Shown here: in pieces, positions 27,533 through 37,331 of the stretch
How positions within the stretch are numbered: position 1 is the stretch's first letter
How the letters are laid out: each line of letters opens with the position of its first letter
From: Rosettibacter primus
GTDB lineage: Bacteria; Bacteroidota; Ignavibacteria; Ignavibacteriales; Melioribacteraceae
Assembly (NCBI RefSeq): GCF_036860675.1
Contig: NZ_JAYKGK010000011.1
Span: forward strand, 1 to 64,000
Direction: 5' to 3'
Length of the DNA stretch: 64,000 nucleotides
Position numbers and translations under genes: made by a program
Notes under the pieces: model-generated
Told to the model about the DNA's origin: nothing
What the model saw: only the letters and a program-made list of their open reading frames with translations
Databases searched by the model: none

Positions 27533-28837
27533 TTATTCTATAATTTTCTTCATTGCCTCAAAATTAGCTGCAATAGTTTTATCTAAATCGTCTTTTGAAT
27601 GCGCAGTAGAAACAAACATTGCTTCAAATTGTGCTGGAGGTAAATAAATTCCTCGATTTAACATTTCGTGAAAATATTTGCCGTAAAGTTTTGTGTCTGA
27701 TTTTATTGCAGATTTATAATCAGTAACCGGCTCCTCAGCAAAAAACAATGTCATCATCGAGCCAATTCTGTTTAATTGAAAATTTCTGCCTGATAATTTT
27801 ATAGCTTCTTTAATTCCATTTTCAAGATAAGCAGAATTTTGTTCGAGCTGCTCATAAATCTCAGGATGATTTTTTATATAAGTTAAAGCTGCATAGCCGG
27901 CACTCATAGCAATTGGATTGCCGCTTAATGTTCCTGCTTGATAAATTGGTCCAGCTGGGGATATCATTTCCATAATTTCTTTTTTACCACCATAAGCACC
28001 AACCGGCAGACCACCGCCAATAATTTTCCCAAATGTTGTCATATCTGGTTTCACATCATAAATTTCCTGAGCTCCCCCTTTTGAAAGTCGAAAACCTGTC
28101 ATAACTTCATCAAAAATCAAAACAATTTTTTCTTCACTGCAAATATCTCGTAACTCCTTCAAAAAATTTTTTTCAGGAAGAACTGTTCCCATATTTCCAG
28201 CTACAGGTTCAACAATTACCGCAGCAATTTGATTTCTGCCAGATGTTTTATTTTCCTGAATTAATTTTTTAACTGAATCAATGTTATTATATTCTGCTAT
28301 TAAGGTATCAGCTGCATTGCCTTTTGTTACTCCTGGAGAAGTAGGTACTCCAAATGTTAAAGCTCCACTTCCTGCTTTGATTAAAAAGAAATCTCCATGC
28401 CCGTGGTAACAGCCTTCAAATTTTATAATTTTATCTTTACCAGTAAATCCTCTTGCAGCACGAATTGCACTCATTGTTGCTTCGGTTCCGCTATTTACCA
28501 TTCTAACCATTTCTACAGAAGGAACAAGGTCGGTAATTAACTTTGCAATTTTAACTTCGAGTTCTGTTGGTGCTCCAAAACTTGTTCCATTTTCGAGAGC
28601 ATCTAAAATTGATTGTTTTATAAAATCAGGATTATGACCGAAAAGATGAGGTCCCCAGCTTCCAATGTAATCAATAAATTCATTGCCATCTACATCAATC
28701 ATCTTTGAACCAATTCCTTTTGAAATAAATAAGGGTGTTCCACCCACTGATTTAAATGCTCTTACTGGAGAATTTACACCACCTGGTATATATTTTTTTG
28801 CTTCTTCAAATAATCTTTCACTAACACTTCTATTCAT
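27533..28837 (-). CDS. hemL: Glutamate-1-semialdehyde 2,1-aminomutase
   Basis: 434 residues, a cytoplasmic PLP enzyme that converts glutamate-1-semialdehyde to 5-aminolevulinate, the second committed step of the C5 heme pathway. Typical motifs: 'PGGVNSPVRAFKSVGG' (about 18-34), 'NSGTEATMSAIRAARGFTGK', 'CYHGHGD', and the PLP lysine in 'FGKIIGGGLPVGAYGG' near residue 270. Length is normal. It is a single gene, divergent from miaB, with its own terminator. Its partner hemA lies at 57.9 kb and hemB at 36.2 kb in this window. Confidence 0.97.
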   Translation of the reverse strand: MNRSVSERLFEEAKKYIPGGVNSPVRAFKSVGGTPLFISKGIGSKMIDVDGNEFIDYIGSWGPHLFGHNPDFIKQSILDALENGTSFGAPTELEVKIAKLITDLVPSVEMVRMVNSGTEATMSAIRAARGFTGKDKIIKFEGCYHGHGDFFLIKAGSGALTFGVPTSPGVTKGNAADTLIAEYNNIDSVKKLIQENKTSGRNQIAAVIVEPVAGNMGTVLPEKNFLKELRDICSEEKIVLIFDEVMTGFRLSKGGAQEIYDVKPDMTTFGKIIGGGLPVGAYGGKKEIMEMISPAGPIYQAGTLSGNPIAMSAGYAALTYIKNHPEIYEQLEQNSAYLENGIKEAIKLSGRNFQLNRIGSMMTLFFAEEPVTDYKSAIKSDTKLYGKYFHEMLNRGIYLPPAQFEAMFVSTAHSKDDLDKTIAANFEAMKKIIE

Positions 28838-28994
28838 TTGAACTCCATTTTTATTTAAATAAAATTAATTATTTGAGAAATAAATTAAGAATTTGTTAGA
28901 GAAAATCATATTTAGCCATTTTGTCTTGTTAATCTTTATCATTCTTTTTAGCTTTGTAACCCAAATTTGGAAGTTATTATTTGAAAGGACAAGA

Positions 28995-30302
28995 ATGATT
29001 AAAAATCATGTTTATATCGAGACTTATGGCTGCCAGATGAACCTTGCTGATTCTGAGTTAATTATGGGAATTTTAAAAAAGCAGGGTTATGAAATTACAA
29101 AGCAAATTGAAAATGCTAATGTGATTCTATTAAATACATGCAGTGTAAGAGAAAATGCAGAAGAAAAAATATTCCATAGATTAGACCATTTAAAAAATGT
29201 TAAAAAGAAAAATCCTTCTGCTGTAATTGGTGTGCTGGGCTGCATGGCAGAAAGATTAAGAAAAAGTTTGATTGAAGAAAAGAAAATTGTTGATGTCGTT
29301 GTTGGTCCCGATGAATATAGAAGATTACCTGAATATATTGAATTTGCATTTGGCGGTGAAAAAGGAATTGGTGTAAAACTTTCAAGAACAGAAACATATG
29401 AAGATATAGAACCATATCGAGAAGATGGAATCAGTGCATGGATTGCAGTAATGAGAGGATGTGATAAATTTTGTTCATTTTGTGTTGTCCCATTTACAAG
29501 AGGAAGAGAAAGAAGTCGCTCATTAAACTCTGTTGTTGAAGAAATTAAGAAATTATCTCAAAGAGGTTTTAAAGAAGTTACTTTACTTGGACAGAATGTA
29601 AATTCTTACAAAGATGGCAATTATGATTTTGCAGATTTGCTTGCCGCCTGTGCCTCTGTTGATAAAAATATGAGAATAAGATTTACAACATCGCACCCGC
29701 AGGATTTATCAGATAAACTTTTGTATACTATTGCAGAACATGAAAACATTTGTAATTACATTCATCTTCCAGTTCAATCTGGGTCCAATCGTATTCTCGA
29801 ATTAATGAACCGCACTTATACAATCGAACATTATCTAAACTTAATTGACAAAGCAAGAAAAATAATTCCGGGTGTTAGTTTCTCAACTGATATAATTGCT
29901 GGATTTCCAACAGAAACCGAAGAAGACCATAAGATGACCCTAAATGTTATGAAACAGGTTAAATATGATGGGGCTTATATGTTCAAATATTCACCTCGAG
30001 AAGGAACAAAAGCATACAACATGAAAGATGATGTTCCAGAAGAAATAAAATTGAGAAGATTAAATGAAATTATTGAACTACAGCAACAAATATCTTACGA
30101 AATAAATCAACAGCTTATTAATAAAGAAGAAGTAATTCTTGTTGAGGGGTTTAGCAAAAAGTCAGAAGAATTTTTATCGGGCAGAACAGATACTAACAAG
30201 GTTGTAGTAATACCCAAAAAAGAAAGTATAAAAATTGGGGATTATGTTCGAGTAAAAATTAATCGAGCTACTTCAGCCACACTTTTTGGTGAAGCTTTTT
30301 AA
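28995..30302 (+). CDS. miaB: tRNA-2-methylthio-N6-dimethylallyladenosine synthase
   Basis: About 435 residues, a radical SAM methylthiotransferase that modifies A37 of tRNAs. The start is ATG 28995, with GAAAGGA upstream; an in-frame TTG at 28893 would add a hydrophobic leader foreign to this family. The N-terminal UPF0004 domain carries three cluster cysteines (YGCQMN near 12, NTCSVREN near 48, GCMAER near 82). The radical SAM motif CDKFCSFC is near 155, followed by 'RGRERSRS'. A TRAM domain closes the protein (from about 375). It is a single gene, divergent from hemL. Confidence 0.96.
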   Translation: MIKNHVYIETYGCQMNLADSELIMGILKKQGYEITKQIENANVILLNTCSVRENAEEKIFHRLDHLKNVKKKNPSAVIGVLGCMAERLRKSLIEEKKIVDVVVGPDEYRRLPEYIEFAFGGEKGIGVKLSRTETYEDIEPYREDGISAWIAVMRGCDKFCSFCVVPFTRGRERSRSLNSVVEEIKKLSQRGFKEVTLLGQNVNSYKDGNYDFADLLAACASVDKNMRIRFTTSHPQDLSDKLLYTIAEHENICNYIHLPVQSGSNRILELMNRTYTIEHYLNLIDKARKIIPGVSFSTDIIAGFPTETEEDHKMTLNVMKQVKYDGAYMFKYSPREGTKAYNMKDDVPEEIKLRRLNEIIELQQQISYEINQQLINKEEVILVEGFSKKSEEFLSGRTDTNKVVVIPKKESIKIGDYVRVKINRATSATLFGEAF

Positions 30303-30822
30303 AAATCAATTATTTTATAAAAGCATCTTGTCATTAAAATTCGACAAACAACTAAACATCCCTATTGCTAAGAATATAATCTGAGATGAATTTCACGCAG
30401 AGATTAGCGCAGATATTCGCAGATAATAACCAGTGCAAATCTTTGCGTTCTTAGCGTCTCTGCTATTAAAGAAAGCGCAAAGGTGCAAAAGACGCAAAGA
30501 AAAAATCTGTGAAAATCTTGTCTTATCAGTGTCATCAGTGTGCTAAAAATATTGTATATACAAGAAATACAAAATAAAAAATCAGCGTAAATCTGCGGAA
30601 TCCGCGTGAAATAAATTTCACAGCTGACCACATGAATTGTATCGTCATTTTGAACGGAATGAAATGAAGAATCTCTTAAAAACAAAAAATGGAATTAGAT
30701 TCTTCGTCGTCCACCTAACGGTGGGACTTCTCAGAATGACAGGAAATAAATAACACCGTCATTCTGAATGGAGCGAAGCGGAATGAAGAATCTTATTGAA
30801 ACGAAAAAAGGATTAGATAAAT
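30303..30822. repeat. Modular composite repeat, inverted copy of about 12355-12655
   Basis: In order: 'ttcacgcagag' module, a 'ctttgcgttcttagcg ... gcgcaaagg' palindrome, 'cagtgtcatcagtgtgct', a TTGTATATACAA-centred block, 'aaatttcacagctgacc', then two compound palindromes (30645-30745 and 30758-30800). The order is the mirror of 12355-12655. Short frames such as one spanning 30404-30685 are translations of these modules. Confidence 0.8.
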
Positions 30823-31809
30823 TTAATTTTTGAAAGGATTATCACGACTTTCCCAGAAATTTGGTCGATAATGCTCGTAACTATCTATTTCTTGAATCCA
30901 ACCATTATGAAGTCCATACTTATCCATTAATTCAAGTGTTCTTTCATACTCAGTTTCTCTAATGGTTCGACTTAACAAAATTTCTTTGTGAGCTTTATTA
31001 GTTGGGTAATACTGAGACATCAAAGATATATGAACATTTGGGCTTAATTCTTCAGCAATAAATTGAAATACTTTTTCTGATTCTGCTAATTCATTTGGCA
31101 GAACAAGATGACGAATTATCAATCCTCTTACAACTACATTACCATCATATACCAGTTCATCTCCAACCTGTCTGTACATTTCTTTAATTGCTGCTTTCGC
31201 TTTTTCAAAGTAATCATCTACAAAAGAATATTTGCGTGCGTATTGGTCATTTCCATATTTGAAATCAGGCAAATAAATATCAATGACACCATCATAAAGT
31301 TTTAGTATTTCTACTGAATCATATCCATTCGTATTGTAAATGATAGGAAGATTCAAACCATTTTGCGCTGCAATTAAAATTGATTTTAAGATTGATGCAG
31401 AAAAATGAGTTGGAGATACAAGTCCAATGTTATGACATCCCATCTGTTGAAGCTTTAACATAATGTGCGCTAAATATTCATGAGTAACTTCGTGCTTTCT
31501 TTCATTTTTCCAGTTTTGACTGATTTCAAAATTTTGACAGTAAATACATCTTAAATTACAGTTGCCAAAAAAAATATTTCCTGCACCGCGTGTCCCAGAT
31601 AATACTGGTTCTTCTCCAAAATGAGGCGTATAAGATGAAACAATGGGCAAATAGCCGCTCATGCAAAAACCATATTCATTTTCAAAACGATTTACTTCAC
31701 AATTTCTCGGACAGCTTTTACACGACTTTAAAATATTCAACGCCTCTTCTGCTCGATGTTCAAGATCTCCACTTTTCAGTAATTTTATATATGATGGAAT
31801 AAATTTCAT
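30823..31809 (-). CDS. Radical SAM protein, PflX/COG1313-like
   Basis: About 328 residues. ATG 31809 is chosen over an upstream TTG (31836) because family members begin near 'IPSYIKLLKSG'. An N-terminal Cys cluster 'SCKSCPRNCEVNR' precedes the radical SAM motif CNLRCIYCQN (near 83). 'RGAGNIFFGNCNLRC' and 'FSASILKSILIAAQNGLNLP' are typical of this pyruvate-formate-lyase-activase-like family. The enzyme cleaves S-adenosylmethionine to make a radical; its target protein is unknown and no formate-lyase gene is nearby. It lies at the edge of a repeat cluster and appears monocistronic. Confidence 0.88.
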   Translation of the reverse strand: MKFIPSYIKLLKSGDLEHRAEEALNILKSCKSCPRNCEVNRFENEYGFCMSGYLPIVSSYTPHFGEEPVLSGTRGAGNIFFGNCNLRCIYCQNFEISQNWKNERKHEVTHEYLAHIMLKLQQMGCHNIGLVSPTHFSASILKSILIAAQNGLNLPIIYNTNGYDSVEILKLYDGVIDIYLPDFKYGNDQYARKYSFVDDYFEKAKAAIKEMYRQVGDELVYDGNVVVRGLIIRHLVLPNELAESEKVFQFIAEELSPNVHISLMSQYYPTNKAHKEILLSRTIRETEYERTLELMDKYGLHNGWIQEIDSYEHYRPNFWESRDNPFKN

Positions 31810-31956
31810 TTTAATAATGAATATTTGTTTACACAATAAATTTATTATATCATAAAAATTTTTGCCAGTTTAAACAACGGTTAGAAAATAATCCGAAGTA
31901 TTCAATTTAATAGAGGAAGATTCTTAATTTTATGCGATAAAGAAGTATATATAAGT

Positions 31957-31995
31957 TAAGAGCAAGAGTAAGAAAAACTTTGCTCTTGCTCTTTA
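31957..31995 (-). terminator. Hairpin downstream of the FKBP gene
   Basis: AAGAGCAAGAG (31958-31968) pairs perfectly with CTCTTGCTCTT (31983-31993) across a 14-nt loop, 12 bp past the FKBP stop. There is only a weak T-rich tail, so termination is plausible rather than certain. Confidence 0.5.
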
Positions 31996-32004
31996 ATTTT
32001 AAAC

Positions 32005-32703
32005 TTAGTTTAGTATATCCAATAATTCAACTTCAAAAATTAAAAGCGAATTTGGTTCAATTGTATTACCTGCACCATTTTCACCATATGCTAATTCTGG
32101 TGGAATATATAAAATCCATTTATCTCCAACATGCATTAGTTGAAGAGCTTCTGTCCAGCCTTTGATTACCTGATTGAGAGGAAATTCTGCCGGCTCACCT
32201 CTCTTATAAGAATTGTCAAATTCTCTGCCATCAAGCAAAGTTCCAATATAATGAACTTTAACAATACTGGTGTCTTTTGGTGAAGGACCATTGCCTTTAA
32301 CAAGAACTTTATATTGAAGTCCGCTTGGTAATGTTACCACACCTTCTTTCTTTTTATTTTCTGCAAGAAATGCTTCTGCTTCTTTCTTATTTTTTTCTTT
32401 AACTGCATTCATCTGTGCATTTCTTTTTGCAATTAATTTTTGATTAAATGCAATCATTACTCTTTGAATATCATCATCAGTCAATAAAGAACTTCCTTTA
32501 ATTTGATCCTGCATTCCTTGATATAAAATATCGAAGTTGATATGAAGGTCTGCGTCCTTCAAATTTTTTCCAATATTCTGCCCTATGCTGTAACTTATTG
32601 AATCGTCCTGTGTTTTTAATTGTGGTTTTGATTCTTTTTTATTTTGTGCAAACAATAATGAAAAAGATATAATGAATATGAATAATAATTTTGAATACCT
32701 CAT
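32005..32703 (-). CDS. FKBP-type peptidyl-prolyl cis-trans isomerase (FkpA/Mip-like)
   Basis: 232 residues, a periplasmic folding helper. The signal peptide is residues 1-19 ('FIISFSLLFAQ'). An N-terminal helical dimerisation domain with 'SYSIGQNIGKNLKD' (about 34-47) precedes the FKBP domain (about 125-232). That domain carries 'VKVHYIGTLLDGREFDNSY', 'EALQLMHVGDKWILYIP' and 'ELAYGENGAGNTIEPNSLL', which include the binding-pocket aromatic and Asp residues. It is a single gene with its own candidate promoter. Confidence 0.94.
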   Translation of the reverse strand: MRYSKLLFIFIISFSLLFAQNKKESKPQLKTQDDSISYSIGQNIGKNLKDADLHINFDILYQGMQDQIKGSSLLTDDDIQRVMIAFNQKLIAKRNAQMNAVKEKNKKEAEAFLAENKKKEGVVTLPSGLQYKVLVKGNGPSPKDTSIVKVHYIGTLLDGREFDNSYKRGEPAEFPLNQVIKGWTEALQLMHVGDKWILYIPPELAYGENGAGNTIEPNSLLIFEVELLDILN

Positions 32704-32762
32704 CTTTACTCCAGAATGAATTTTATTTTGTTAATTAAGTCAATCTGTTTTCAACAGGTAAA

Positions 32763-32795
32763 CAAAAATAAATGCAAATGTTTATCAATAGCAAA
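32763..32795 (-). promoter_or_regulatory. Candidate -33/-7 promoter of the FKBP gene
   Basis: On the minus strand TTTG (32795-32792) is followed after 21 bp by TATTTTTG (32770-32763), matching the Bacteroidota TTTG/TAnnTTTG promoter plan. It lies 60 bp upstream of the start codon. Confidence 0.5.
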
Positions 32796-32858
32796 TTTTA
32801 TGTTTTTACATTGAAGATAAAATTTTATTTTAGCTTTAACATTCTAAAGGATTAAGTC

Positions 32859-33842
32859 ATGAAAAAAGTAAATTTATTACTAGTTCTAATTGTAATACTC
32901 ACTATAAAAAATTATTCACAAACATTTTTTTCAGAAAATCCATTAACTCATACTTATTCAATTGTTGCATATGATTCTTTAACAGGAGAAATTGGTGTTG
33001 CTGTGCAATCGCACTGGTTTTCGGTTGGAACTGTAGTTTGCTGGGGCGAAGCTGGAGTTGGAGTAATTGCTACTCAATCTTTTGTTAATGCATCATTTGG
33101 ACCAAGAGGATTAGAGCTCTTAAAGAAAGGAAAAACTCCACAAGAAGTTGTAAATGAATTAATTCAAAGTGATGAGGGGAGAGAATATCGTCAACTGGCT
33201 GTTCTCGATGCAAAAGGGAATGCTGCAGCATTTACCGGGAAAAATTGCATTCAACCTGCTGGTCATATTGTTGGGAAAGGATTTTCAGTTCAAGCAAATT
33301 TAATGTCGAACGAAAAAGTATGGCCTGCGATGGCAGAAGCATTTCAAAAATCAAAAGCTCCTTTAGCAGAAAGATTATTAATTGCTCTTGAAGCTGCTGA
33401 ACAGGCAGGAGGTGATATCCGCGGTAAACAATCTGCTGCACTTCTTGTTTTCACCGGAAAACCAACAGGAAATATCTGGGAAGATAAACTTGTTGACTTG
33501 AGAGTTGATGATAATCCCGAACCATTAGTTGAACTGAGAAGATTATTAAAAGTCCATCGAGCTTACGAACACATGAATAATGGCGACTTGGCAGTTGAAA
33601 AGAACGATATGGAAAAAGCTATGCTGGAATATTCAGCTGCAATGGAAATGTTTCCAGATAATCTTGAAATGAAATACTGGACTGCAGTTACTTTAGCCAA
33701 TAATGGTAGATTTAATGATGCACTCCCTTTATTTAAGGAAATTTTTTCTAAAGACAATAAATGGAAAATTTTAACACCAAGATTACTACCAAATGGCTTA
33801 CTGAAAATAAGTAAAGAAGAATTTGAAGAAATTATGAAGTAA
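32859..33842 (+). CDS. Secreted DUF1028 protein with a TPR-like C-terminus
   Basis: 327 residues. The signal peptide is about 1-20 ('LLVLIVILTIKNYSQ'). The DUF1028 domain (about 30-240) shows 'YSIVAYDSLTGEIGVAVQSH', 'GVGVIATQSFVNASFGPRGL' and 'GKNCIQPAGHIVGKGFSVQAN', a predicted N-terminal-nucleophile hydrolase fold. The last 85 residues hold two TPR-like helical pairs ('NGDLAVEKNDMEKAMLEYSA', 'YWTAVTLANNGRFNDALPLF'). DUF1028 with a C-terminal helper domain is common in Bacteroidota and often near peptidases. Its reaction is unproven. The thioesterase gene follows by 45 bp. Confidence 0.9.
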   Translation: MKKVNLLLVLIVILTIKNYSQTFFSENPLTHTYSIVAYDSLTGEIGVAVQSHWFSVGTVVCWGEAGVGVIATQSFVNASFGPRGLELLKKGKTPQEVVNELIQSDEGREYRQLAVLDAKGNAAAFTGKNCIQPAGHIVGKGFSVQANLMSNEKVWPAMAEAFQKSKAPLAERLLIALEAAEQAGGDIRGKQSAALLVFTGKPTGNIWEDKLVDLRVDDNPEPLVELRRLLKVHRAYEHMNNGDLAVEKNDMEKAMLEYSAAMEMFPDNLEMKYWTAVTLANNGRFNDALPLFKEIFSKDNKWKILTPRLLPNGLLKISKEEFEEIMK

Positions 33843-33887
33843 AAATATTCATATAAATTTTGTAGACATTATAGTTCGGAGTTTTTT

Positions 33888-34394
33888 ATGATTCATAAAA
33901 TTGTCGGAAAACAACATAACTCAAAACTTTGTTTTGTATGTGGATTAAAAAACAAATTTGGAATTAAAGCTCACTTTTATGTTACAGAACATAAAGAATT
34001 GATTGCCTTATTCACCCCACTCGAAGAGCATCAAAGTTATCCTGGTAGAATGCATGGTGGTATTGCTTCTGCTATACTAGATGAGACAATTGGCAGAGCA
34101 ATATTGAATCATCATGAAGAAGAGATTTGGGGAGTAACAATTGAGTTAAATGTAAAATTCAAGAAACCAATTCCATTAAATGAAGAATTAAAAGTTATTG
34201 GAAGAATTACATCAGAGAACAATCGATTCTTCGAAGGTACGGGTGAAATAATTTTACCGAATGGCGATGTTGCTGCAACAGCATCAGGCAAATATCTTAA
34301 AGTGCCCTTAGAAAAAATAACAGAATTTGATAAAGAAGAAAATGAATGGAAAATAGTTGAATTAGAAACAGACCCGAAGACAATAGAAATATAA
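33888..34394 (+). CDS. PaaI-like hotdog-fold thioesterase
   Basis: 168 residues, cytoplasmic. The hotdog core is visible as 'SYPGRMHGGIASAILDETIG' (about 49-68), which carries the helix and the catalytic Asp/Glu region. It continues with 'TIELNVKFKKPIPLNEEL' and 'GEIILPNGDVAATASGKYLKV'. The N-terminal 'SKLCFVCGLKNKFG' CxxC segment is found in a subgroup of these proteins. It likely hydrolyses an acyl-CoA; the substrate is unknown. It lies 45 bp downstream of the DUF1028 gene. Confidence 0.85.
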   Translation: MIHKIVGKQHNSKLCFVCGLKNKFGIKAHFYVTEHKELIALFTPLEEHQSYPGRMHGGIASAILDETIGRAILNHHEEEIWGVTIELNVKFKKPIPLNEELKVIGRITSENNRFFEGTGEIILPNGDVAATASGKYLKVPLEKITEFDKEENEWKIVELETDPKTIEI

Positions 34395-34559
34395 AACATC
34401 AAGTTGAATTTGATTTATAAATTTTAATTTTGTGCAGTGAGTTCTTTTTATGAAACTCATCTCAACCATTCTATGTGAAGTTGTGTTACAATTGAAAAGG
34501 AAATTTATTTTCTTGGGAATGATATTTAAACTTAATTTTAGTTATCTAACAATTGAGAT

Positions 34560-34755
34560 TTTTTTAAAAAAAATAGAACACTGATATAACGGATTTTAAC
34601 AGATTTTTCACAGATATTATAAATTACTTTTTAGATACCACAAAAAAGTAATAACAAATAAATTTTCTAAAAAATTGTAGTGCATGTGACTAATATTAAT
34701 TTTTAAAATCTGTGTAAATCAGTAACTATCTGTGTTATCAGTGTGCTATATCTAA
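34560..34755. repeat. Large AGAACAC...GTGTGCT dispersed palindrome
   Basis: The gap 34395-34791 holds no gene. Within it, AGAACACTGATATAACGGAT (34575 onward) and ATCTGTGTTATCAGTGTGCT (ending 34747) pair as the outer arms, and 'aacagatttttcacagat' pairs with 'aaaatctgtgtaaatc' inside. This is the same family as 15047-15153 and 45210-45295. Confidence 0.75.
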
Positions 34756-34791
34756 TAGAATTTCTTTTTCATATTTCTAAAATCGGAACCA

Positions 34792-36054
34792 CTATTCAAC
34801 TTTTGTTAATGCTGGATAAGAAATAATAATAGAACCAAAAATCATAAACAATATTAAACCATTAATAAAAATTGCCAAAGGAGAACCAAAATGTTCAGCT
34901 AAGGTTCCTATCAATAAAGAACCAACTGGCATCAGTGCAAAAAAACTAAAGCTGTAAACTCCCATTATTCTTCCGCGATATTCTTCTGTTACAAGAGTTT
35001 GTGTTAATCCATTCGAAAGATTATTAATTGCTAAGATTGATGCACCAATCATCACCAAAAGAATTAAAGAAATAATTAATGTATGATTGAACGAAAACAA
35101 AATCATCAATAATGGCAGTGATAACATACCCAAGCTAAGAACTTTTCCTCTTGTAATATATTTATTTGAAGCAGCAATAAATAAAGAACATAAAACAGCG
35201 CCGATTCCCCTAAATGTTTGAAGTAATCCATTTGTTGCAGCATCACCATGTAAAATTTTAACAGCCCATGCTGGAAAGAGTGTCATCAAACTCAAACCAA
35301 ACATGCTGGTAAATAATACAATTATCATTATAATCAAGATTAATTTTTGACTCTTTAGATATTTAATGCCATCAGTAAATTCTTTTAATGAAGATTTTTT
35401 TTCTACTTTTTTGATAACTGAATTAAGTTTCATTCTTAGCAAATTATAAATGACCGCAATAAAAGAAATTCCATTAATTGTAAAACACCAAGCAGGACCA
35501 AGAACAGCATATGTAACCCCTGCTATAGCAGGACCAATAGCAGCAGCAGTATGAAACATTGTTGAATTCAGAGCAATTGCATTAATTAAATCTTCTTTAT
35601 CGACCAATTCATTTACAAATGCTTGTCTTGCAGGCGCATCGAAAGCATTTGCCACTCCTAAAAGAAATGCTAAAAGAATTATGTGCCATGGCTGAACAAT
35701 ATCTGCAAAAGTCAAAAATGCAAGAACAAATGCGAAGAGCATCATTACAATTTGTGTAACAACAATAATATTTCTTCTGGGGAATCTATCGGCAATTACA
35801 CCGCCATACAACATAAATAACCAGGTTGGAATTCCACTTGCAAAACCAACATATCCAAGAAAAGCAGGTGAGTGAGTTAATTCATAAATAAAGAAAGCCT
35901 GAGCTGTCGACTGCATCCATGAGCCGAACAAAGAAATTATCTGTCCAGCAAACCACAATTTATAGTTAGGATATTTAAGTGCAGCAAAAGTATTTTTTAT
36001 GCTGAATCTTGTTCTTAATTCTAAAAGTATTTTTTCTTCTTTCTGTAAAGGCAT
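34792..36054 (-). CDS. Major facilitator exporter (EntS/MFS_3-like)
   Basis: 420 residues with twelve predicted membrane helices. 'FAALKYPNYKLWFAGQIISL' opens the protein, 'YGGVIADRFPRRNIIV' (about 80-95) is the MFS motif A, and 'AFDAPARQAFVNELV' and 'ALNSTMFHTAAAIGPAIAG' are typical of the EntS-like MFS_3 group. The second-half motif is 'TLVTEEYRGRIMGVYSFSF'. Such proteins usually export drugs or siderophores by proton antiport. No siderophore genes are nearby, so the substrate stays open. It is a single gene. Confidence 0.92.
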   Translation of the reverse strand: MPLQKEEKILLELRTRFSIKNTFAALKYPNYKLWFAGQIISLFGSWMQSTAQAFFIYELTHSPAFLGYVGFASGIPTWLFMLYGGVIADRFPRRNIIVVTQIVMMLFAFVLAFLTFADIVQPWHIILLAFLLGVANAFDAPARQAFVNELVDKEDLINAIALNSTMFHTAAAIGPAIAGVTYAVLGPAWCFTINGISFIAVIYNLLRMKLNSVIKKVEKKSSLKEFTDGIKYLKSQKLILIIMIIVLFTSMFGLSLMTLFPAWAVKILHGDAATNGLLQTFRGIGAVLCSLFIAASNKYITRGKVLSLGMLSLPLLMILFSFNHTLIISLILLVMIGASILAINNLSNGLTQTLVTEEYRGRIMGVYSFSFFALMPVGSLLIGTLAEHFGSPLAIFINGLILFMIFGSIIISYPALTKVE

Positions 36055-36181
36055 TGAATTGTATCTACAAAAAAATTACCATCAATTATATACTAAAGTT
36101 ATATTGAACCCACCATGATTGTCACATACGATTTCTTGATGTTATCAGCGGTTCAACCAATTTCATAATTTACTTAAAGAA

Positions 36182-37165
36182 CTATATCTGTTTATCCAAA
36201 ATTTTTGCCACATCTTTTGCAAAGTAAGTTAATATCATATCGGCACCGGCTCTTTTAATTGCAGTCAATGATTCCATCATCACACGTTCTTCATCTATCC
36301 AACCTAATTTAGCAGCTGCTTTAATCATAGCATACTCACCGCTCACCTGATAAGCAGCAGTTGGCATTCCAAATTTTTCTTTCACGCGCCAGATAATATC
36401 GAGATAAGGACCAGCAGGTTTAACCATGATAATATCTGCGCCTTCTTCAATATCTGATTCTGCCTCTCTTAAAGCCTCGAGTGCATTTGCAACATCCATT
36501 TGATGAGAACGACGGTCACCAAATGCTGGAGCAGATTCTGCAGCATCTCTAAATGGTCCATAAAATCCAGAAGCATACTTTACAGCATAACTTAAAATTG
36601 GAACTTCAATAAAACCATGTTCATCAAGAATTTTTCTAATAGCTGCAACTCTTCCATCCATCATATCTGAAGGAGCAACAATATCGGCACCAGCCTGAGC
36701 GTGAGTCAATGCTTCTTTTGCCAGTAATTCAACAGTTTCGTCATTCAAAATTTTTTCGCCATTCAAAATACCACAATGACCATGTGAAGTATATTCACAC
36801 ATACATACATCTGTAATAACTAAAAGATTTTTTACTTCCTTCTTAATTGCACGGACAGCTTTTTGAATAATTCCATTAGGGTCATAAGCTTCGGAGCCTA
36901 ATTCATCTTTATGCTCAGGAATCCCAAAAAGTATAACAGCCGGAATTCCCATCTGCTCAACTTCTTTACATTCTTCTACCAAAACATCTATTGACATTTG
37001 ATAAACATTCGGCATTGAACGAACTTCCTTTTTAATACCGCTGCCCGGGACTACAAATAATGGATAGATTAAATCATCTTTGCTAAGTTGAGTTTCTCGC
37101 ACCATATCGCGGATGACAGGATTATATCTCAATCTTCTTAAACGTTTTGTTGGATAAGTTGCCAT
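36182..37165 (-). CDS. hemB: Porphobilinogen synthase (delta-aminolevulinate dehydratase)
   Basis: 327 residues, cytoplasmic, condenses two 5-aminolevulinates to porphobilinogen. The two Schiff-base lysines are visible in 'YAVKYASGFYGPFRDAAESA' (near 195) and 'MVKPAGPYLDII' (near 247). The metal site 'DVCMCEYTSHGHCG' carries three cysteines, so this is the zinc-dependent type. 'FGDRRSHQMD' follows. The ATG has AAAGGAGAAGCT upstream. It is monocistronic here and divergent from the Crp/Fnr regulator gene 166 bp away. Confidence 0.97.
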   Translation of the reverse strand: MATYPTKRLRRLRYNPVIRDMVRETQLSKDDLIYPLFVVPGSGIKKEVRSMPNVYQMSIDVLVEECKEVEQMGIPAVILFGIPEHKDELGSEAYDPNGIIQKAVRAIKKEVKNLLVITDVCMCEYTSHGHCGILNGEKILNDETVELLAKEALTHAQAGADIVAPSDMMDGRVAAIRKILDEHGFIEVPILSYAVKYASGFYGPFRDAAESAPAFGDRRSHQMDVANALEALREAESDIEEGADIIMVKPAGPYLDIIWRVKEKFGMPTAAYQVSGEYAMIKAAAKLGWIDEERVMMESLTAIKRAGADMILTYFAKDVAKILDKQI

Positions 37166-37331
37166 AGCTTCTCCTTTTGACTAAAGAATGTTGAATTCTT
37201 TTTATACATTTTTTACGAAAGAACATAGTAAAATATTCAACGACATTATATTAAAAATTTGCCGCACCAAATTTAGCAATAATTTGACCATTTCGTTATA
37301 TTGAATTATTCATCAAAATAATTATTAAAAA

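Noticed and set aside
28893..28994. TTG-initiated N-terminal extension of miaB with a hydrophobic segment
   Set aside because: Family members are cytoplasmic and start at the YIETYGCQMN block; an ATG with a good ribosome site is at 28995.
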